A stretch of 64,000 nucleotides of DNA from Desulfopila sp. IMCC35008 (GTDB taxonomy: Bacteria > Desulfobacterota > Desulfobulbia > Desulfobulbales > Desulfocapsaceae). Below the pieces are notes generated by a model. That model was not told where the DNA came from, searched no databases, and saw only the letters and a list, made by a program, of their open reading frames with translations. Made by a program: the position numbers and the translations under genes. The number at the start of each line of letters is the position of its first letter. Position 1 is the first letter of the stretch. The stretch lies in NCBI RefSeq assembly GCF_010646885.2, contig NZ_CP050700.1:780001-844000 (forward strand), read 5' to 3'. Shown piece by piece: positions 27,592 through 36,198 of the stretch.

Positions 27592-28016
27592 TTTGGAGGT
27601 CTCAGTACCCTGAATACAGAGTCAACGGCTCGATATACATCAAGGTCGTCTCCGAAGATGTCATTCATGTCGGGATGATTAATGAGGTCTTCGATCAGGT
27701 ACTGGGTAAAATAGAGGCTGACAACGTTCGGGTCCTGAACGAGGGTTCGGACCGGGGCTATTTTCATCTGTAGTTCAAATTCTTCGAGATACCCAAGTTT
27801 GTTCAGTTGTTCCTCTACAGCATTCCTGATGTTTGTAACTGAGGTTACTTCAATGATCTCTTTGTCAAGAAGTCGCTGAACGAGTTTGGCGGCAAGGGGT
27901 TCGGCGTGATCCTTTGCTTGGCGGAACATCTTTCTGCGTTCCTGTTCCCTTTTACGGTCGATGGCGCGTATTGTCTTGTCTGTCGCTCTATTGGCGCTGA
28001 TATTTACTTTAGCCAT
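27588..28016 (-). CDS. Conserved hypothetical protein coupled to a radical SAM gene
   Basis: I do not recognise this 142-aa protein. It is soluble and helical, with a basic N-terminus (residues 8-30, KTIRAIDRKREQERRKMFRQ), then a helical core with AAKLVQRLLDKEIIEVTS and LNKLGYLEEFELQMKIAPV, and an acidic C-terminal stretch DMNDIFGDDLDVYRAVDSVF. No Cys, no signal, no membrane helix. ATG 28016 has GGGGAG about 8 nt upstream, which is strong. Translational coupling to the radical SAM gene suggests that it is a partner or substrate-handling subunit (inference). Confidence 0.8.
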   Translation of the reverse strand: MAKVNISANRATDKTIRAIDRKREQERRKMFRQAKDHAEPLAAKLVQRLLDKEIIEVTSVTNIRNAVEEQLNKLGYLEEFELQMKIAPVRTLVQDPNVVSLYFTQYLIEDLINHPDMNDIFGDDLDVYRAVDSVFRVLRPPK

Positions 28017-28401
28017 GAAACTCTCCCCTTCTATGGTTACTTTCTGACAGGGTGGCTGTATCCTGTTTAATAACTTTCAACTTCGCTATATAAACAGATT
28101 TTCTAAATATCACTACTGTAAAGTTGGTGGGAAGACTCATTTAGGCACATCTGACTGAAACTGCGGGAAAGCGGTTGCAGGATTGTGCTTCCCGTAGAAA
28201 GGCTGAATCCAGGCAATTGGAAATTCATCAGTAATTTCTTATAAAAGAAAATAGTTGTTGAATTTGATGTGCTTTTCTTTATATATATGGCCCTTGAGTT
28301 CTAATGTTTATATGTTGATGAATATCTGTTGGCAAGGCATGCCCAGGTGCCTTCCGGATAGGATATACAAAATTTCAAGATAACGTGTGGAGGTTTTTAC
28401 T
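28017..28401 (+). promoter_or_regulatory. Divergent intergenic region with possible pal promoter
   Basis: 385 bp of AT-rich DNA between the divergent 142-aa gene and pal; no gene seen. A possible sigma-70 promoter toward pal is TTGAAT (28258-28263), a 16-bp spacer and TATATA (28280-28285), giving a leader of about 110 nt. The ribosome binding site GGAGG at 28388-28394 decides the pal start at 28402. Confidence 0.4.
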
Positions 28402-28914
28402 ATGTTTGCAAACTTACGGGCGATCCTACCTGCCCTGATCTGTGTCTCAGTCCTTACACTTTCCGGTTGTGGTTCCAAAAAGGCAGACGATTCAGAGATG
28501 AAAGCTGATAAGGGAGATGCAATGGGTGCCGAGGAATCCCTCGAATCCAAATCCCTTGGAATTATGGAAGGGCGTACCTCCGGACCGATGCTTCCTGTAT
28601 ATTTTGACTTCGATTCTTCTGACATTCGTGGTGACCAGGTGTCACGCATTCAGGTGAACGCAGATTTTCTCAACAAGAGTGCTGGGGTAAATATCCGCAT
28701 TGAAGGAAACTGCGACCCGCGTGGTACCAATGAATACAACATGGCACTTGGCGAGAGACGTGCCCTGGCTGCCAAGAAATACCTGAGCAACCTTGGTGTT
28801 GGAGAAGCCCGTATGACCACCGTCAGCTACGGCGAAGAAAAAATGCTTCTTCATGGTCACGATGAGCTTTCATGGGCACAGAACAGGCGTGATGATTTTG
28901 TCATAGTCGAATAG
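28402..28914 (+). CDS. pal: Peptidoglycan-associated lipoprotein Pal (OmpA-family)
   Basis: Outer-membrane lipoprotein that tethers the outer membrane to peptidoglycan. Lipoprotein signal peptide: MFANLRAILPALICVSVL then lipobox LSGC, with the acylated Cys at residue 23. After a flexible acidic linker the OmpA-like domain (about 70-170) starts LPVYFDFDSSDIRG and carries the peptidoglycan-binding motif DPRGTNEYNMALGERRALAA. I use ATG 28402, which has GGAGG 8 nt upstream; a start at 28387 is possible but lacks this. Next on the strand is ompH, 59 bp away. No tolB or tolQR is in the window. Confidence 0.93.
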   Translation: MFANLRAILPALICVSVLTLSGCGSKKADDSEMKADKGDAMGAEESLESKSLGIMEGRTSGPMLPVYFDFDSSDIRGDQVSRIQVNADFLNKSAGVNIRIEGNCDPRGTNEYNMALGERRALAAKKYLSNLGVGEARMTTVSYGEEKMLLHGHDELSWAQNRRDDFVIVE

Positions 28915-28973
28915 CTCATATTGGGAATCATGTAGCAGAGAATACTTTAATCCAGCCCATTTCGGAGACATTA

Positions 28974-29498
28974 ATGAAGTTAAAAACATGGCTGCTGACA
29001 GCGCTCTTCTGTGTTGTTTCTTCAGCAGCGGCGGTCCAGGTCAGTGCCGAAACAAAAGTGGGAGTGATGAATGTCCAGAAGGTCATCAATCTCAGTGATG
29101 CCGGTAAAGTAGCCAAGACCCATTTTGAAGGGAAAATGAAGGAAATGCAGGGCAAATTCAAGGCTGAGGAAGAAGCTTTGGTTGCCCTTCAACAAGAGAT
29201 CGAAAAAAAAGGTACTGCCTGGAGCGAGCAGAAAAAACAGGATAAAGTTCGTGAGTTCCAAAAAGCGCGACGTGAGCTGCAGACCAAAACCGAGGATGCA
29301 AGGTTTGAGCTGAAACAACTTCAGGAAAAAGAGCTGCAGCCCATCTTGAAAGCCCTTGAAGGGGTCGTAAAGAGTTTTGGAAAGAAAAACGGGTATACCA
29401 TGATTGTTGACATTAAGAGCGGCGTTATCTATTTCGAAGAATCAATCGATGTAAGTGCAGAGATCACCAAGGAACTGAATACTGCTATGAAGAAATAA
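28974..29498 (+). CDS. ompH: OmpH/Skp family periplasmic chaperone
   Basis: 174-aa periplasmic chaperone of the Skp/OmpH family, which escorts outer-membrane proteins. Signal peptide MKLKTWLLTALFCVVSSAAA, cleavage likely after VSA (residue 24). The mature protein begins TKVGVMNVQKVINLSDAG, then a long coiled coil (about 45-125) rich in Lys, Glu and Gln, as in the Skp tentacles, and returns to the body strand NGYTMIVDIKSGVIYFEES. ATG 28974 has GGAG 8 nt upstream. It ends at a terminator before yicC. Confidence 0.9.
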   Translation: MKLKTWLLTALFCVVSSAAAVQVSAETKVGVMNVQKVINLSDAGKVAKTHFEGKMKEMQGKFKAEEEALVALQQEIEKKGTAWSEQKKQDKVREFQKARRELQTKTEDARFELKQLQEKELQPILKALEGVVKSFGKKNGYTMIVDIKSGVIYFEESIDVSAEITKELNTAMKK

Positions 29499-29540
29499 AT
29501 AGCAGTCAGTTGGTGACACGATAGTGTCGGAAAACAGAAA

Positions 29541-29575
29541 ACGGTGCAGGGGTATACCTTTGCATCGTTTTTTTG
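29541..29575 (+). terminator. Terminator after ompH
   Basis: Stem ACGGTGCA (29541-29548) with TGCATCGT (29561-29568), one G-U pair, extended inward by AGG/CCT, followed by seven T. It separates pal-ompH from the yicC-remA-gmk-rlmB group. Confidence 0.85.
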
Positions 29576-29609
29576 TTTTACGGGATATCTAAAAAGAAGA
29601 GATAAAAAT

Positions 29610-30491
29610 ATGACAATACGAAGTATGACCGGTTTCGGGCGCGGGGAATCCGAGAATAAGGGTCGTTCATGGTCGGCTGAAATCCGCTGTGTGAACAACA
29701 GGTTCCTGGATGTGAAAATAAAACTTCCCAGGGGCTATCTGGCTCTTGAGGAACGTATACGAAAACTTGTCAGCGAGTTTCACCAGCGAGGCAGGGTGGA
29801 CCTTGTTGTCAGTGTAAGCGGCGACTTCACCGATCTGCTGGAGCTGAAGGTGAATTCATCGCTTGCTGCCACTTATATGGAAACATTCAGGGAGATGGCA
29901 GATACCTTCAAACTTACAGCACCATCGACAGTAACTGAACTTGCTGCTTGCCCGGATGTCCTGACCCGTGAGCAAAAAGAAGACGATGTTGACTCCATCT
30001 GGCCCACTGTGGAACAGGCCATCAAGCAAATGTTGTCGAATTGTGAGATGATGAGGAGTCAGGAAGGAGCCACGATGGCCGATGACTTGCGCGCCAGGCT
30101 GACACTTTTTTCTCAGACCGTCGCTTCCATAGAGGCATCTGTCCCGGTTTTGCTCGTGCAACGTGAGAATAGCCTGAGAGAGCGATTGCAAAAACTTCTG
30201 GAGAATGTTGAGCTTGATCCTCAACGGTTGGCTCAGGAGATTGCCATCCTGGCGGACAAGACCGATGTGACAGAAGAGATTGTACGGCTGAAAAGTCATA
30301 TCCAGCAGTTTACCTCCTTTCTCGATGAAGATGGTGCGGTGGGCCGGAAACTCGATTTTTTAATCCAGGAGTTTTTACGTGAGGTGAATACCATCGCTTC
30401 AAAAATTAATGATGCCGATATAGCGCATCTTACCGTGGACCTGAAAAGCGAGCTTGAGAAGATGCGAGAGCAGGTTCAGAATATCGAATAG
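29610..30491 (+). CDS. yicC: YicC family endoribonuclease
   Basis: 293-aa member of the YicC/YloC family, recently shown in E. coli to be an endoribonuclease. The family opening MTIRSMTGFGRGES, followed by VNNRFLDVKIKLPRG, is clear, as is the C-terminal DUF1732 part: TDVTEEIVRLKSHIQQFTSFL, GRKLDFLIQEFLREVNTIASK and VDLKSELEKMREQVQNIE. Start chosen at ATG 29610 because the family begins there; an upstream start at 29544 lies in the terminator. The stop is 1 bp from remA. The yicC-remA-gmk order is a well-known conserved cluster. Confidence 0.94.
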   Translation: MTIRSMTGFGRGESENKGRSWSAEIRCVNNRFLDVKIKLPRGYLALEERIRKLVSEFHQRGRVDLVVSVSGDFTDLLELKVNSSLAATYMETFREMADTFKLTAPSTVTELAACPDVLTREQKEDDVDSIWPTVEQAIKQMLSNCEMMRSQEGATMADDLRARLTLFSQTVASIEASVPVLLVQRENSLRERLQKLLENVELDPQRLAQEIAILADKTDVTEEIVRLKSHIQQFTSFLDEDGAVGRKLDFLIQEFLREVNTIASKINDADIAHLTVDLKSELEKMREQVQNIE

Positions 30492-30492
30492 T

Positions 30493-30774
30493 ATGAAACT
30501 GTTAAATGTAGGTTTTGGCAACACCGTTATGGTGGAGCGGATCATTGCTGTAGTCAATACCGGTTCATCCCCAGCCAGAAAACTGAGGGAGTTGGCCAAG
30601 AAAGAGGGTAAACTGGTTGACGTCACAGAAGGGCGACGTACCCGTTCTATCCTGGTTATGGATTCCAATCATGTGGTTCTCTCTTCTGTTCAGGCAGATA
30701 CTATCAATCAGAGAATGCAGGCTCTCCAACCGGAGTATCATCTTACAGAGCTTGAACGGGAAACCATTAAATAA
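30493..30774 (+). CDS. remA: RemA/DUF370 family DNA-binding regulator
   Basis: About 93 aa. RemA is a DNA-binding matrix-gene activator in Bacillus; in Gram-negatives its job is unknown. Family traits: MKLLNVGFGNTVMVERIIAVV, SSPARKLRELAKKEGKLVDV, TEGRRTRSILVMDSNHVVLS. It starts 1 bp after the yicC stop (ATG 30493) without its own clear ribosome binding site, so it is probably translated by coupling. Gmk follows 12 bp later. Confidence 0.93.
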   Translation: MKLLNVGFGNTVMVERIIAVVNTGSSPARKLRELAKKEGKLVDVTEGRRTRSILVMDSNHVVLSSVQADTINQRMQALQPEYHLTELERETIK

Positions 30775-30786
30775 CGAGAGTGTTAT

Positions 30787-31398
30787 ATGAAAAGAGGTAT
30801 TCTTTTTGTTATCTCGGCACCTAGCGGTACAGGGAAAACCACACTGCTCAGGCGTGTTATGGGCCGATTAGAAGGACTCAATTTTTCGGTTTCCCATACC
30901 ACCCGGGCACCCCGACCTGGTGAACAGGATGGGCGTGATTATCACTTTATTCCCCGGGAGGAATTCGAGGTGATGATCGAGGGGAATAGATTTGTGGAGT
31001 GGGCAAGGGTGCACGATAACCTGTACGGTACTGCTACTGCCGGTGTCGTAGGACAACTTGCCCAGGGTGAGGATGTTATTCTCGATATCGATGTCCAGGG
31101 TGCCGCGATCATACGTGAATCATCTGAACTGGAAGGTGTACATATCTTTATAGCGCCACCCCGCCTGGCAATACTGAAAGAACGGCTGAAAGGGCGCAAC
31201 ACGGATTCTGATGAAACCATCGAACTGCGATTAAAAAATGCAGTTACCGAGATGGCGTCAGCTCCAACCTATGATTATCTCATTGTCAATGATGACCTTG
31301 ATGAAGCCGCTGAAATGCTCGCTTCAATAATCATTGCCGAAAGAGCCCGTTGTCATCGTCGACCCAACGGGGAACCATTGCAGTTTGAGAAAGCATAA
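30787..31398 (+). CDS. gmk: Guanylate kinase
   Basis: 203-aa enzyme making GDP from GMP and ATP. P-loop SAPSGTGKTTLLRRV at residues 9-23, GMP-binding motif SVSHTTRAPRPGEQDGRDYHF at about 35-55, VILDIDVQGAAIIR for the core strand, and the lid with LKERLKGRNTDSDETIELRL. ATG 30787 has GAGAG 6 nt upstream. Its stop codon overlaps the start of rlmB by one base. Confidence 0.97.
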   Translation: MKRGILFVISAPSGTGKTTLLRRVMGRLEGLNFSVSHTTRAPRPGEQDGRDYHFIPREEFEVMIEGNRFVEWARVHDNLYGTATAGVVGQLAQGEDVILDIDVQGAAIIRESSELEGVHIFIAPPRLAILKERLKGRNTDSDETIELRLKNAVTEMASAPTYDYLIVNDDLDEAAEMLASIIIAERARCHRRPNGEPLQFEKA

Positions 31399-32216
31399 TG
31401 AAGAAAAAGATTCAGGGTCAGGCCCGTCCTGCTGAAAAGAGGATCAAGATAAGCGATGATCTGCTCTGGGGAATGCACCCGGTTTACGAAATGCTTGCAA
31501 AAGAGCCCGGAAGAGTGACGGAAGTTATTCTCCTAAAGGAAAAGCACGGCAAAAAGTATGATGAAATCATAGATCTTGCCCGTGCAAAAGGGGTGAAAGT
31601 TACTTTTATCTCTTCTTTTAAATTGACCGGGGATGGGGCATCGCAGGTACGGCATCAAGGCGTGCTGGTACGAACCAGCTCAACCGTGTTGAAAGATTTT
31701 GATGAGTTCGTCGATGATTTTGCAGCTGCTGTCAACTCTGGGAAGAACCCACGGGTTGTGGTCTGTGATTCGCTCCAGGATCCCCATAACATCGGAGCAA
31801 TTATTCGTTCGGCTTTGGCTTCCGGGGCTTTCGGGGTGGTGTTAACCAGGGAGCGGTCTGCGCCTTTGGGTGGGACAGCAGCGAAATCATCTGCAGGTGC
31901 CATGTCCCATATAGATATCTGCCAGGTGACCAATCTGGTGACGGCCCTCAAAAAGCTTAAAGAGGCAGGGGCCTGGGTTTTTGGTACCGTAAAAGACGCA
32001 GATGCCCGCTCACTCTACGAAACGGATCTCTGTGTTCCTGCCTGTATCATCATGGGAAGCGAAGGAAAAGGGGTACGACCCCTGGTAAAAAGGGAGTGCG
32101 ACGGCCTGATCTCCATTCCCATGGAGGGCAGTCTTGACTCCCTTAATAGTTCTGCCGCAGCGGCGGTCGTATTGTTTGAGGCACTGCGACAGACATTGGT
32201 GAAGGATTCAGCCTGA
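31398..32216 (+). CDS. rlmB: 23S rRNA 2'-O-ribose methyltransferase, RlmB/TrmH family
   Basis: SpoU-class methyltransferase that modifies 23S rRNA (RlmB-like G2251). 272 aa. N-terminal substrate-binding domain: LLWGMHPVYEMLAKEPGRV and HQGVLVRTS. C-terminal SPOUT knot: motif 1 VVVCDSLQDPHNIGAIIRSA, motif 2 CIIMGSEGKGVRPLVKRECD, motif 3 ISIPMEGSLDSLNSSAAAAV. ATG overlaps the gmk stop (TAATG). The stop is 17 bp from the convergent S1-domain gene and I see no terminator between. Confidence 0.93.
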   Translation: MKKKIQGQARPAEKRIKISDDLLWGMHPVYEMLAKEPGRVTEVILLKEKHGKKYDEIIDLARAKGVKVTFISSFKLTGDGASQVRHQGVLVRTSSTVLKDFDEFVDDFAAAVNSGKNPRVVVCDSLQDPHNIGAIIRSALASGAFGVVLTRERSAPLGGTAAKSSAGAMSHIDICQVTNLVTALKKLKEAGAWVFGTVKDADARSLYETDLCVPACIIMGSEGKGVRPLVKRECDGLISIPMEGSLDSLNSSAAAAVVLFEALRQTLVKDSA

Positions 32217-32232
32217 CCTGAATCCTCCATCA

Positions 32233-33426
32233 CTATTTTTTCTTTTCCTCCATCTTGGCCTTCAACAACTCACCGAGGGAGCCCATGCCACCACTGCTGC
32301 TGTCTTTCTTCTTTTTGGAGACATATTGGGTGAAGTCTGCCTTTTCCTCATTTTCCTCATTTTCCGGTGATACATAATCGGAAGGTGCCAGGCTGATTCG
32401 TCTCTCGACGGTGTCCACCGACTCAATGGTGACTTCCACTTTTTGACCTTCTTCAAGGACTTCGCGAGGATGATGAATTCGTCTTCCGCCGCCTAGTTTT
32501 GATATATGGATAAGACCATCGACACCTTCTGCGAGGGTTACAAAGGCTCCGAACGGGGCAAGTCGGGCAACAGTTCCTTCACAGGTGGAACCCGCCGGGA
32601 GTTCGGCTACCGTGGTGTCCCAGGGATCTTCCTGGGTTTCCTTGTAGCTGAGTGAGATGCGGTCCTTTTCCCAGTCCAGTTTTTTGACAACCGCCTGCAC
32701 CTTCTGTCCGACTGTGAAGTGATCAGCAACATTTTCTACACGGGACCAGCCAATTTCGGAAATGGGAATCAGGCCGTCAACCCCACCAAGATCTACAAAG
32801 GCACCGAAATCACGGATTGAGGAGATTTCTCCTTCAATGGTGTCTCCTTCACTGAGAGTTTCTTTCAATTTTTCTTTTTGGGCTTCACGCTCTTCTTCCA
32901 GGAGTACACGTGCTGACACGACAATATTTCGTCCATCCGATTCAAAGCGGGTGATACGAAATGTCATATGAGTTTCAAGAAAAGTAGCTGCCGGGTCTTC
33001 AACCCGCCTCAGGCTCATCTGGGAATAGGGGCAAAAGGCGCGGACATTGCCGAGTCCAATTTCAAAGCCTCCCTTGATTTCGGCCTTGACTAACCCTTCG
33101 ACAGGGATACCGCTACGCCACGCTTCTTCAAGATGGGCGGCTCCCGCCCCCCCAACCTTACAGGCAAACTGCAGCTCGGCACCGCTGCTGCGCAGGAAGT
33201 AAACACTTATGCGGTCGCCTTTCTTGACCGTGAGTTCACCTTCCTCATCTCTGAGGCCGGCTGCATCGAGTACCCCTTCGCTTTTGCCGCCAACGTCAAG
33301 GAAGATCGTCTCTCCTGAAATGTCAATAATGGTGGCCGTAACTTTTTCGCCGGGGGTGAAATGCCGTATCTTTTTATCCGCTTCCTGCCCGAATAGATCG
33401 GCAAAGCTCTCATTGCTGTTGTCCAT
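32233..33426 (-). CDS. Four-domain S1 RNA-binding protein (ribosomal S1-like)
   Basis: 397-aa protein with four S1 OB-fold domains: about 25-90 (GEKVTATIIDISGETIFLDV), 110-185 (GIPVEGLVKAEIKGGFEIGL), 196-265 (GDTIEGEISSIRDFGAFVDL, then VDGLIPISEIGW) and 278-350 (GSTCEGTVARLAPFGAFVTL, VDGLIHISKLGG). The last two are the most canonical. The C-terminus is Lys/Glu-rich (KMEEKKK). Shorter than the six-domain ribosomal protein S1 of E. coli, it is probably an accessory RNA-binding or translation factor. ATG 33426 has AGGA 8 nt upstream. The gap up to 33685 holds no gene I can support. Confidence 0.88.
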   Translation of the reverse strand: MDNSNESFADLFGQEADKKIRHFTPGEKVTATIIDISGETIFLDVGGKSEGVLDAAGLRDEEGELTVKKGDRISVYFLRSSGAELQFACKVGGAGAAHLEEAWRSGIPVEGLVKAEIKGGFEIGLGNVRAFCPYSQMSLRRVEDPAATFLETHMTFRITRFESDGRNIVVSARVLLEEEREAQKEKLKETLSEGDTIEGEISSIRDFGAFVDLGGVDGLIPISEIGWSRVENVADHFTVGQKVQAVVKKLDWEKDRISLSYKETQEDPWDTTVAELPAGSTCEGTVARLAPFGAFVTLAEGVDGLIHISKLGGGRRIHHPREVLEEGQKVEVTIESVDTVERRISLAPSDYVSPENEENEEKADFTQYVSKKKKDSSSGGMGSLGELLKAKMEEKKK

Positions 33427-33685
33427 TGTTGTATCCTGTGTGAACGTTTGTGAATCCAGTTGGTTCGTTTTATAGAAAATCTGAATGTATCAGCTTATGG
33501 GTACCTTGAAAATAGGGTATCTCAATGTATTTGTATATCCCATAGTGATCATAACATGTGTTTGGTCGTCCGAAAATTAATTTCCAAGGGTAATTCCCGT
33601 GATCGCAGCAGACTATATCACACGTTCTCTTCATGGCAAGGTTTCTGTATGATTTTGTGTTGCATTTGCGTTCCGGCGGATAAAA

Positions 33686-35482
33686 CTATCCACACGTATC
33701 ATGTAAGGCCAATGATATTATCTTTTCGTTTTCCCTATAGAGAAGCTTCTTTCGGCAAAGCTGGTTGATATATGTTTGCAGGGCCTCCGGTTTAAAGGTT
33801 TTGAAACGATCACAAACCTCGTCAAACGTGCGGATTTCTTTTAAGAAGAGATAAATTTCCCGCGATGTTCCCGTCAGTCGGTGACGCAGAACCGGACCGT
33901 CGGGTTGTTCCTGGCGGATAATGAGAAACGTGCCCCCATCCCTGTAGGCTAAAGGAGGCGTACTGTTTGCTCTTCTGTTGTTATGGAATGAGTGCCACTG
34001 GTCGACCCTGTTTCGGACTTCTTTCCACAGCTTGCGCTGATGAGTACGATCACCTCTGTATTCACCTGCCAAAAGATGAAGGTTTGTCAGGAGTTCTTGA
34101 GGAATCAGAGCTTTGTTCTTGTGATGCGGTACAAGACCGCTAATACCATACTCTTTTGGACAACGATGGATAGGTGAACCGTGTCCAAGAAAGAATGTTG
34201 CTATCGCTAATGGTTTGAATGGTACAACATATTTCAATGTCTCAAGGGTTTGTTTTACCTGTTCTTCGGTCGAACCGGGAAATTCGACAATTAAGTTCCC
34301 CTCAAGCTCAATACCAGCCTGGGCGGCATGCTTCATGACGGCAATATTTTCTATCACCGTGACCCCTTTTTTCATGGAAGTGAGCAGTGAGGATGAGAAC
34401 GATTCGATTCCTACCTGGATTACCGCCAATCCGGCTCTCGCATAGTTTTGTAGAGTGGAAGAGTCTGTATTGCCACGGATTTCAGCAAAAAAGCGAAGGT
34501 CAACAGGGGCATTTTCCAGGCTCTTAAAAAGAATGTCGGCCTCATTAGGGGGAAGAGCGTTATCGGTAAAGCAAAAATCGAGGCATTGATGACTCGTTGC
34601 CAGGTTCTTGAGATCCAGCAGCATTGTTTCTGCATTTTTCCAGCGGTACTTTTTCCACTGCAGGTTGAGATTGCAGAATGTACATTTATGCCACCAGCAG
34701 CCTCGAGAGAACTCGAGAGGAATTTCCGGGATAAATGGCATATCCGGGAAAAGGTGTTTCGTCTCCCTGAAATACGGTGAGTAATCAGGCGTCGGCAGAC
34801 TCGATAAATCAGATACTTCCGGGGATGGGCTGATTTCTGTTGCCATTACAGTGCTTAATACCCTTTCAGGAAACGGTTTTGTGTTGTCCTGAAGATGATG
34901 GAGGAGTTGCAGGAAAGGTATCTCACCTTCACCGTCTACTATATAATTTATTTGCGGGAAACAGCTAACAAGTGATCTGCCCAACTCTCCGCCACAGGAA
35001 GAACCTCCGAATATTACCGGTACGGAAGGGTGTCTTTGTTTAAGCTGGGCTGCCATGTAAAGTGATGGCAGCAGTTGATAGAAGCAGAGGGTAAAACCAA
35101 CTGCCATATAATTATCCCAGTTTATGGACTGCAGCCAGGAAGAACAGACAGACCGCGTTTGCTCAACAAGAGTTAAAAAATCCGGTAGGTTCTGTTTTCC
35201 AGTCCCCTTTCGGTAGAGTTTTTCAGCTTCACGGTTTTGTTCGGGGAAAAGCAGGCTACTGAAAATCGCCTCGCCCGCCCAACCGTCTGCAGCGATTGCA
35301 TGGTAGTTCTCGATACCGATGGTTTTGGCCAGCTGGAGATAGGGATGAAAGCCTTCTACCAGAAATCCGGAATGTGCCTCGGTATAAGCTTTGAGAGCAC
35401 CAACCTGGATGGATGGCCTGCTGAAAATAGCCCAGGGCATAGAGACCAGGGCAATGCGGTTAGTATCAGTTGAACCAGCCAC
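33686..35482 (-). CDS. B12-binding radical SAM enzyme, RiPP maturation C-methyltransferase type
   Basis: 598-aa enzyme with an N-terminal cobalamin-binding fold (about 1-200: IALVSMPWAIFSRPSIQVGA, VIFGGSSCGGELGRSLVSCF, IVDGEGEIPFLQLLHHL) and a radical SAM core with the cluster motif in EFSRGCWWHKCTFCNLNLQW near residue 265. These match the family annotated as ribosomal-peptide-maturation radical SAM protein 1 (RiPP C-methyltransferases). The C-terminal 75 residues, from LTGTSREIYLFLKEIRTFDE, look like a small winged helix similar to a peptide-recognition element. The start is GTG at 35482, just after the lolA stop, with no clear ribosome binding site. No precursor peptide, protease or exporter is beside it; its neighbours are lolA and murI. 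Confidence 0.85.
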   Translation of the reverse strand: MAGSTDTNRIALVSMPWAIFSRPSIQVGALKAYTEAHSGFLVEGFHPYLQLAKTIGIENYHAIAADGWAGEAIFSSLLFPEQNREAEKLYRKGTGKQNLPDFLTLVEQTRSVCSSWLQSINWDNYMAVGFTLCFYQLLPSLYMAAQLKQRHPSVPVIFGGSSCGGELGRSLVSCFPQINYIVDGEGEIPFLQLLHHLQDNTKPFPERVLSTVMATEISPSPEVSDLSSLPTPDYSPYFRETKHLFPDMPFIPEIPLEFSRGCWWHKCTFCNLNLQWKKYRWKNAETMLLDLKNLATSHQCLDFCFTDNALPPNEADILFKSLENAPVDLRFFAEIRGNTDSSTLQNYARAGLAVIQVGIESFSSSLLTSMKKGVTVIENIAVMKHAAQAGIELEGNLIVEFPGSTEEQVKQTLETLKYVVPFKPLAIATFFLGHGSPIHRCPKEYGISGLVPHHKNKALIPQELLTNLHLLAGEYRGDRTHQRKLWKEVRNRVDQWHSFHNNRRANSTPPLAYRDGGTFLIIRQEQPDGPVLRHRLTGTSREIYLFLKEIRTFDEVCDRFKTFKPEALQTYINQLCRKKLLYRENEKIISLALHDTCG

Positions 35483-35484
35483 GA

Positions 35485-36198
35485 TTACTGTTGAATAATT
35501 TCTGTATCTTCGGGTGGGGTAAAGGAGAACAGTGTGGTAATTGTCTGTTCACTCGCATCGGCCAGATCGTTTTCTTTGATTTCACTGATATTGATAAGGG
35601 TAATAGTACCGAAATGGTCCTTTATCTCTATACGACGGATGAGTGAGTCTGCGCTGATCCATAGGTGTATTTCCTGCACCTGGCTATTCTCTTCCTTGGG
35701 TACAAGCTTGATAACCTTGGGAATTGTCTCGTCCTGTTTTTCGGGAGCATATTCTGGCTCGGGGGGCAGGATATGGAATTTTTCACCAATTTTTTCCCTG
35801 CCGCTGAAAAATGAGTAGGTCAGGTCGTTGTTCAATTGTTCGGCGGAGGTGACGATCATCTGTTGCAACTCTTCGAAGTACATGGAAAAGGTTTTTCCGT
35901 CACTGACCAGGACCTGGCGGTCCGGTTCATTATAGTTCCATCTCATCAGGCTGGTCCCGCCCGATTTATAAAAGTAGGCAGTACCGTTCCCTGTTTTGGG
36001 TCTGCCGCTCAACTGGCCGCGGCTGCGCTGCTTGAAGTTAAATGACAAACTATCAAGGGAGTCGTACTTCTGCTGCAACCGTTCGCTTATTTGCTCGGGG
36101 TATTCCGTTTGATCTGCCTGTATGAAAGTGGGGATGAACACAACAAGTGATACGGAGATGAGTGACAGTGCCTGTAAAAGGCTGGACATTTTTTTCAT
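35485..36198 (-). CDS. lolA: Outer-membrane lipoprotein carrier LolA
   Basis: Periplasmic chaperone that takes lipoproteins from LolCDE to the outer membrane. Start ATG 36198 (MKKMSSLLQALSLISVS) overlaps the murI stop and gives a Sec signal peptide ending near QA (residue 28). The mature protein has LolA features: LQQKYDSLDSLSFNFKQRSRG, GGTSLMRWNYNEPDRQVLVS, DGKTFSMYFEELQQM and the late strand SLIRRIEIKDHFGTITLINI. About 237 aa; the insertion EPEYAPEKQDETIPK is slightly longer than in E. coli. Coupled to murI by a 4-bp overlap. Confidence 0.9.
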   Translation of the reverse strand: MKKMSSLLQALSLISVSLVVFIPTFIQADQTEYPEQISERLQQKYDSLDSLSFNFKQRSRGQLSGRPKTGNGTAYFYKSGGTSLMRWNYNEPDRQVLVSDGKTFSMYFEELQQMIVTSAEQLNNDLTYSFFSGREKIGEKFHILPPEPEYAPEKQDETIPKVIKLVPKEENSQVQEIHLWISADSLIRRIEIKDHFGTITLINISEIKENDLADASEQTITTLFSFTPPEDTEIIQQ

